From a bacterium (GTDB lineage: Bacteria > Vulcanimicrobiota > Xenobia > Xenobiales > Xenobiaceae), in NCBI GenBank assembly GCA_017444165.1, contig JAFSXH010000083.1, positions 1 to 10,902 on the forward strand: a DNA stretch of 10,902 bases, written 5' to 3'. A program made the position numbers and the translations under genes. Positions 6,929 to 10,902 of the stretch are shown in pieces (position 1 is the first letter of the stretch; each line of letters starts with the position of its first letter). The notes below the pieces were generated by a model that was not told where the DNA came from, made no database searches, and was given only the letters and a program-made list of their open reading frames with translations.

Positions 6929-8112
6929 TGAATTTTGAAACAATTTTAGTTACAATTTGGTCGGCATTTTTGTGGTTGGTCGCGTTTATGCTGGCCTTTT
7001 TGTTGTTGCCCGTTCTCTCTTCGTGGCCTTGGCAGGTGGGGCTGATATGTGCCATTATTTGCTGGCTGAGTCAGTTTATCTTTGGTGAAAGGTTGATATT
7101 GAGCCTTTTGGCTGTCAACAAAGGACAAAAGACGGACGAAGGGATGATTGTTCCTGGTGAAGCTCCTTTTGTATGTGTTATAGGTTCAAAGGCGCAGGTC
7201 GTTACTACTGAGTCCTTTAAAAAACTTGAAGAGTCGAATAGGTTAAATATTAAAGATCTTTTACAAGAACGTTGGCGAGGGTGGCGCGGAGCGGTTTATA
7301 CTTCTTTAATAGCTTATCCCTGTTTATTACACGCTTTTGCAGCCGTCACCGCAGATTACGGACGGGTACGCTATTCGCAGGGGCCTCTGTGGTATTTGGG
7401 GCGTTTTTTAGATTATCTGGCTAATTATTTGGAGATGCCTCTGCGTTGGGGAGAGTCTAGATTTAAAAGCCCTGCCGAGGGAGGAACACTAGAGATTACT
7501 TTAAGTAAAACGTCCAATTTACCGATTTGGATGAGTGATCTCGATCTGCTCTCTGTGGTGAACTTTGCTAGAGCTAGGAGAAGGATGGTTTGGAGCTGGA
7601 GTCAAGGAGACAAGGATTGTCAATTGCTTCCTCCTTCCGTTGTGAAACCTAGTGTAGGTTTGTGGATCCCCTGGTTATTATTCTTTATTATGTCGTTTTG
7701 GGCGATCTTCGCTGGTGGCTTATGGGGTTCTCCTCTGTTGTTTTTAGGCTTGGGGTATATTATCAAAATTAAAGGGGAGTATGGAGATAAAGACGATTTT
7801 TGTTATGAATCGATAAGTTTGCGAGGTAAGATTGCTAAAGAGTCTACACCTGGCTTAGAGGATGTTTGGGTTGAGTGTGAGGGCGGAACTTTTTTTAAGT
7901 TAGCCAACGGTGTAGGGGGAAAGTTCGCGGAAGGGGATGAGGTTGAGGTTGAAGGTTGGAGGGAGAGTGCTTCTCTTTGTATTGTAGTTAGGAGTATACG
8001 TTCGGATAAGTTGGCCTTTAAGTATTCTCCGCAAACTTGGCGGTTGTTTTTGCCGCGCTTTTTTGTCTTTGCGGGGACAGTTTGGTGTGTGTTGCAACTT
8101 ATAAATTGGTAA
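6928..8112 (+). CDS. Multi-pass membrane protein of unknown function
   Basis: I do not recognise this 394-residue protein. Two N-terminal membrane helices lie at about 6-29 and 35-53, followed by a soluble region of about 190 residues that is rich in Arg and Trp. Then come a helical hairpin (about 245-264 and 266-282), a second soluble region at about 283-370, and a last helix at about 375-392 that ends the protein. Residues 297-357 (starting SLRGKIAKES) look like a small beta-rich domain, perhaps OB-fold-like, judging from alternating hydrophobic strands and the GDEVEVEGW turn; this is inference. I see no HExxH, no nucleotide-binding motif and no cysteine cluster. The GTG start overlaps the TAG of the second zinc-ribbon gene by one base and lacks a well-placed Shine-Dalgarno site, so translation is probably coupled. 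Partnership with the zinc-ribbon proteins is the best contextual guess. Confidence 0.82.
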   Translation: MNFETILVTIWSAFLWLVAFMLAFLLLPVLSSWPWQVGLICAIICWLSQFIFGERLILSLLAVNKGQKTDEGMIVPGEAPFVCVIGSKAQVVTTESFKKLEESNRLNIKDLLQERWRGWRGAVYTSLIAYPCLLHAFAAVTADYGRVRYSQGPLWYLGRFLDYLANYLEMPLRWGESRFKSPAEGGTLEITLSKTSNLPIWMSDLDLLSVVNFARARRRMVWSWSQGDKDCQLLPPSVVKPSVGLWIPWLLFFIMSFWAIFAGGLWGSPLLFLGLGYIIKIKGEYGDKDDFCYESISLRGKIAKESTPGLEDVWVECEGGTFFKLANGVGGKFAEGDEVEVEGWRESASLCIVVRSIRSDKLAFKYSPQTWRLFLPRFFVFAGTVWCVLQLINW

Positions 8113-8200
8113 GTTGTGTCTGAAGTTGTGTCCTGTATGTTTTTACGTTGTAAGCCTGATATGTTGTGTTTGTGTTGGGCAGTTGTGACTTTTTGTTGTG
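8111..8200 (+). repeat. Cluster of GTTGTG words after the membrane-protein gene
   Basis: GTTGTG occurs at 8113, 8125, 8163, 8182 and 8195, with GTTGTA at 8147. The first two are part of a direct repeat, AAGTTGTGTC, at 8111-8120 and 8123-8132 with at most one base difference. Spacing is irregular (12 to 22 nt between neighbours). The 8182 copy lies inside the 5' arm of the long inverted repeat. The region is T- and G-rich and non-coding; the words could be binding sites or merely low-complexity sequence. Confidence 0.45.
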
Positions 8201-8254
8201 CCTCCGCTCTGCGCTTCGCTCCGAGATGTCGGCTCCCCAAAAAGTCACAACTGC
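8179..8254. repeat. 17-bp perfect inverted repeat around a GC-rich 42-nt centre
   Basis: The arms are 8179-8195 (GCAGTTGTGACTTTTTG) and 8238-8254 (its exact reverse complement). The centre, 8196-8237, is about 67% G+C by count (28 of 42), much richer than its flanks, and can form further pairing: G8200-C8202 with G8231-C8233, CTC 8207-8209 with GAG 8223-8225, and GCG 8211-8213 with CGC 8217-8219. TTTT follows the 3' arm at 8255-8258, so the transcript could act as an intrinsic terminator for the upstream operon. It could also be a small dispersed palindromic element (REP- or MITE-like). I see no flanking target-site duplication. Confidence 0.75.
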
Positions 8255-8332
8255 TTTTCAAAGTCAATGTTTCTGCAGTTTGGTTTTAAGTTTATTCGGG
8301 CTTGCATAGGTAATATTACAAATATAGAGAAG

Positions 8333-8355
8333 CAGGGCGGAGTAAATTCTGCCTG
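8333..8355 (+). promoter_or_regulatory. Small stem-loop in the nfnA leader
   Basis: CAGG (8333-8336) pairs with CCTG (8352-8355). After a bulged G, CGGA (8338-8341) pairs with TCTG (8348-8351) with one G-U pair. The stem-loop ends 15 nt before the nfnA ATG. It matches no riboswitch class that I recognise. The upstream part of the leader, 8255-8332, shows only weak promoter-like words (TTGCAT at 8302 and TATAGA at 8323 with a short 15-nt spacer). Confidence 0.3.
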
Positions 8356-8370
8356 ATGGCTTGAGAGATT

Positions 8371-9279
8371 ATGATGGATTTAGCAAGTATTGTTGGTAAG
8401 GAAGCACCTCCTAAGGGGCACAAGATTTTATTCAAAGAGTTCTTCTCAGAAAAAGTAGTCTGTATGCGGGTTGAGGCCGCTATGATTGCTAAAGAGCGCA
8501 AACCTGGTCAGTTTATTATTGTGCAGACTGATGTAGAGTACGGTGAGCGCATACCTTTGACTATTGCCGATGCTGATGTTGAAGAGGGTTCGATTACTAT
8601 CGTCTTCCAGATTATGGGCAAGAGTACAGAAGAGCTCAGCCACTTTGAAGTTGGCGATTATATTCCCGTAATTACTGGTCCTTTAGGTCATCCTACCCAT
8701 ATTGAGAACTTTGGCCGTGTGGTGGCTGTGGGCGGCGGTATAGGTTTGGCTCCGCTCTATCCTATCGTACAGGGACTCAAGAAGGCTGGCAATCACGTAA
8801 CGGTTATTGCTGGTGCACGCAACAAAGATCTTTTGATCTTCGAAGATAAGATGAAGGCTATCGCTGATGAATATGTTATCGTTACGGATGATGGTTCCTA
8901 TGGCCGTAAAGCTCTGGTAACTGAGCCTTTGAAAGAGTTCTGTGAGCAAGATCCTAAGCCCGATATGGTTATCGCTATCGGCCCGCCAATTATGATGAAA
9001 TTCTGTGCGGCTACTACGAAGCCTTACGGAGTCTATACCTTGGTCAGTCTCAACACCATTATGATCGACGGTACGGGAATGTGCGGCTGTTGTCGTGTCA
9101 CTGTTGATGGAAAAATTAAATTCGTCTGTGTAGATGGCCCAGAATTTGATGCCCATTTAGTCGATTTTGACAATATGAGCAAGCGTTTGGCTTCCTTCAG
9201 AGAGCAAGAAACTGAGGCTAACAATCACACTTGCCGCTTTAGGGCCGCTTTGAAAGAGATGGAAGAAGCTCAAGCCTAA
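8371..9279 (+). CDS. nfnA: NADH-dependent ferredoxin:NADP+ oxidoreductase, small subunit NfnA
   Basis: NfnA is the FAD and [2Fe-2S] subunit of the cytoplasmic bifurcating transhydrogenase, which couples NADH and reduced ferredoxin to the formation of two NADPH, reversibly. The 302 residues are slightly longer than usual (about 280). The ferredoxin-reductase fold is clear: the FAD-binding R60-I-P-L-T64, the pyridine-nucleotide loop GGGIGLAP at 121-128, and a C-terminal cluster motif GMCGCCRV with C238, C240, C241, and C253 in FVCVDGPEFD. Three cysteines plus an aspartate hold this cluster in the studied Thermotoga enzyme; D233 here is the likely counterpart. The start is ATG 8371 or ATG 8374; GAGAG at 8363-8367 is better spaced for the second. 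nfnB follows after 43 nt. Relatives named sulfide dehydrogenase beta subunit or dihydroorotate dehydrogenase electron-transfer subunit share the fold, but the nfnB partner favours NfnA. Confidence 0.92.
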   Translation: MMDLASIVGKEAPPKGHKILFKEFFSEKVVCMRVEAAMIAKERKPGQFIIVQTDVEYGERIPLTIADADVEEGSITIVFQIMGKSTEELSHFEVGDYIPVITGPLGHPTHIENFGRVVAVGGGIGLAPLYPIVQGLKKAGNHVTVIAGARNKDLLIFEDKMKAIADEYVIVTDDGSYGRKALVTEPLKEFCEQDPKPDMVIAIGPPIMMKFCAATTKPYGVYTLVSLNTIMIDGTGMCGCCRVTVDGKIKFVCVDGPEFDAHLVDFDNMSKRLASFREQETEANNHTCRFRAALKEMEEAQA

Positions 9280-9308
9280 TATTTATTTTTATTTTTGAAG
9301 AAAGATTT

Positions 9309-9314
9309 AAGGAG
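9309..9314 (+). promoter_or_regulatory. Ribosome binding site of nfnB
   Basis: AAGGAG lies eight bases before the ATG at 9323. It supports this start over the in-frame ATG at 9422, which has no Shine-Dalgarno site nearby. Confidence 0.7.
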
Positions 9315-9322
9315 ATTGCTTT

Positions 9323-10819
9323 ATGCCTCGCTTTCATGAAGATCCGCAGATTTTAAATGCTAAAGCTGTTGAAATTGTTAAAGATTTAGTCGCCAAAGAG
9401 AAGGTTACTCCCAAAGATCGCATGGCTATACCCGTGCAGAAGCCTGCCGTTTTAGATCCTTTACAGCGTTCTCGCTGGCAGGAAGAGGTAGAGAAGACCT
9501 TTACACCCGCTCAAGCTGTCGCTGAAGCTAATCGTTGCTTGCAGTGTAAGAACACCCCTTGCGTTAAGGGTTGTCCTGTAAATATTAACATTCCTGGCTT
9601 TTTGAATTTGGCCGCTCAAGGCAAGTTTGCTGAGGCCGTGGCTGTAATTAAAGAGTCTAGTCTTTTGCCCGCTATTTGCGGTCGTGTCTGCCCTCAAGAG
9701 CGTCAGTGCCAGGAAAATTGTACTGTGGGTAAGAGTAAGAAAGATGTCGCCCAAGCTGTATCTATCGGCAAGGTTGAGCGTTTCTTGGCTGATTGGGATG
9801 CCGCCAACAATAATGGAGCTATGGAGATTAAGCCCGAATCTGGCCACAAGGTAGCCGTTATCGGTTCTGGCCCTGCTGGTTTAGTCGTAGCCGCCGATTG
9901 TCGTCGTGAGGGCCACGAAGTACACGTCTTCGAAGCTCTCCACAAGTTGGGTGGCGTGTTGCGCTATGGTATTCCTGAGTTCAGGCTTCCTAAGTCAGTC
10001 GTCGACAGTCAGATCAACGCTCTGCAGGCTATGGGCGTACACTTCCACACCAATTATGTAGTCGGTCGCACTCGCCAATTGGCCGATATGCTCAAGGAAG
10101 ATGGTTTTGAAGCCGCCTTTATCGGTGTCGGTGCTGGTCTGCCTATATTCATGGGTATTCCTGGTGAGGATTTAGTCGGTGTCTGTACCGCCAACGAGTA
10201 CCTGACCCGCGCCAACTTGATGGGCTGTATCTATCCTGGCAAGAACGATACCCCTATGTATCGCTCTAAGAAAGTGGTCGTCTTAGGTGGCGGCAACGTG
10301 GCTATGGACTCTTGTCGTATGGCCAAGCGTTTGGGAGCTGAGGAAGTTACCGTGCTCTATCGTCGCAGTCGCAGTGAGATGCCCGCTCGTCGTGAAGAGG
10401 TTCAGCACGCTTTTGAAGAGGGCATTAGATTCTGCTTCTTGCAGAACGCCTGTGCCGTCAATGGTGATGAGAAGGGCCACGTCAAGTCTGTGACCGTTCA
10501 GAAGTATGAGTTGGGTGAGCCTGATGCTAGTGGTCGCCGTCGTCCAGTGGCTATTGAGGGCGACACTTATGAGCTTGAGTGTGATACCGTTTTGATCGCT
10601 ATCGGCAACAGCTCTAATCCTCTCTTGACCTCTTCTACCGAAGGTTTGGAAGTGAACAAGAAGGGCAACGTTATCGTTGATGAGGCTACTGGTAAGACCA
10701 GCTTAGACAATGTTTACGCTGGTGGTGACATCGTTCTCGGTGCGGCTACAGTTATCTTGGCTATGGGCGAAGGGCGCAGAGCTGCTCGTTCGATTAATGA
10801 GCTTTTAGCCAACAAGTAG
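9323..10819 (+). CDS. nfnB: NADH-dependent ferredoxin:NADP+ oxidoreductase, large subunit NfnB (GltA-like)
   Basis: NfnB is the large subunit that carries two [4Fe-4S] clusters and the bifurcating FAD and binds NADP(H). The order is: an N-terminal extension (about 1-33), a cluster domain with C72-x2-C75-x4-C80-x3-C84-P and C119-x3-C123-P-x5-C129-x3-C133, an FAD-binding Rossmann motif GSGPAG at 181-186, an NADP-binding motif GGGNVA at 322-327 followed by VTVLYRRSRSEMPAR, and the closing FAD motif with GGD and AMGEGRRAA near the end. The 498 residues exceed the usual 460-470; the excess is at the N-terminus. The glutamate synthase small subunit (GltD) has the same fold, but no gltB-type large subunit is adjacent and nfnA is. 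Codon use differs from the mre genes, with many GCC, GTC, GGC and CGT codons, as expected of a highly expressed gene. A terminator follows. Confidence 0.94.
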   Translation: MPRFHEDPQILNAKAVEIVKDLVAKEKVTPKDRMAIPVQKPAVLDPLQRSRWQEEVEKTFTPAQAVAEANRCLQCKNTPCVKGCPVNINIPGFLNLAAQGKFAEAVAVIKESSLLPAICGRVCPQERQCQENCTVGKSKKDVAQAVSIGKVERFLADWDAANNNGAMEIKPESGHKVAVIGSGPAGLVVAADCRREGHEVHVFEALHKLGGVLRYGIPEFRLPKSVVDSQINALQAMGVHFHTNYVVGRTRQLADMLKEDGFEAAFIGVGAGLPIFMGIPGEDLVGVCTANEYLTRANLMGCIYPGKNDTPMYRSKKVVVLGGGNVAMDSCRMAKRLGAEEVTVLYRRSRSEMPARREEVQHAFEEGIRFCFLQNACAVNGDEKGHVKSVTVQKYELGEPDASGRRRPVAIEGDTYELECDTVLIAIGNSSNPLLTSSTEGLEVNKKGNVIVDEATGKTSLDNVYAGGDIVLGAATVILAMGEGRRAARSINELLANK

Positions 10820-10837
10820 TTTTTCTTTAGTGTAAAT

Positions 10838-10871
10838 GCAGGGCTTCGGCTAGAAGAGGCCCTGCGTTTTT
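10838..10871 (+). terminator. Rho-independent terminator of the nfnAB operon
   Basis: GCAGGGC (10838-10844) pairs perfectly with GCCCTGC (10859-10865) over seven base pairs, with a few further pairs possible inside the 14-nt loop. G and then TTTTT (10867-10871) follow. It lies 18 nt after the nfnB stop. The remaining 31 bases of the window (10872-10902) show no gene. Confidence 0.9.
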
Positions 10872-10902
10872 GTAAGTTGTGGTTGCAAAACTTCTTTTTA
10901 GG

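Noticed and set aside
6928..8112. HtpX-like M48 membrane protease
   Set aside because: Helix placement and an N-terminal ERLILSLL stretch looked loosely similar, but there is no HExxH zinc site or downstream glutamate motif.
8174..8254. Integron attC site
   Set aside because: GTTGGGC at 8174-8180 fits the core GTTRRRY, but I found no matching RYYYAAC partner at a suitable distance, and no integrase or cassette-like gene is present.
8255..8370. Riboswitch or sigma-70 promoter before nfnA
   Set aside because: The only structure is a small bulged stem-loop that fits no class I know, and the promoter-like words match poorly with a short spacer. I list the stem-loop only.
1..10902. CRISPR arrays, tRNA or rRNA genes, insertion sequences
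   Set aside because: No regularly spaced repeats, cloverleaf-like sequence, rRNA-like sequence or transposase motif was seen on either strand.

Overview
The window is a gene-dense bacterial chromosome segment with every gene on the + strand. The organism builds a peptidoglycan sacculus with a rod-type elongation machinery (MreC, MreD, PBP2) and divides with FtsZ. The electron-bifurcating transhydrogenase NfnAB, found mostly in anaerobes, suggests an anaerobic or fermentative life. Base composition is moderate. Non-ATG starts are frequent: GTG for mrdA, ftsZ, the ABC ATPase and the membrane protein, and TTG for both zinc-ribbon proteins. Several Shine-Dalgarno sites are strong. I cannot place the organism beyond a bacterium with canonical Mre and FtsZ proteins; an uncultured anaerobic lineage is a guess from the unusual gene order and the unrecognised genes.

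Layout. (1) 1-2630: the 3' end of mreC, then mreD and mrdA (PBP2), packed with 1-4 nt gaps. (2) 2701-3942: ftsZ directly after mrdA, where rodA is often found, with no ftsA or ftsQ beside it. (3) 3966-5803: a MacB/FtsX-type ABC permease and its LolD/MacB-type ATPase, overlapping by one base. (4) 5828-8112: two tandem paralogous proteins with an N-terminal zinc ribbon and an acidic helical domain, then an unrecognised multi-pass membrane protein that overlaps the second paralogue by one base. (5) 8113-8370: a 258-nt intergenic region with a cluster of GTTGTG words, a 17-bp perfect inverted repeat around a GC-rich 42-nt centre, and a small stem-loop just before the next gene. (6) 8371-10819: nfnA and nfnB, closed by a clear Rho-independent terminator at 10838-10871.

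How the genes work together. The first block makes and steers lateral wall synthesis: MreC and MreD are the membrane scaffold and PBP2 the transpeptidase. FtsZ supplies the division ring. The ABC pair, the zinc-ribbon twins and the membrane protein follow with very tight spacing and could be a functional unit at the envelope, though nothing in the sequence states their role. NfnAB is a separate metabolic unit that balances NADH, NADPH and reduced ferredoxin. The least explained parts are the zinc-ribbon/membrane-protein cluster and the palindromic element between it and nfnA.
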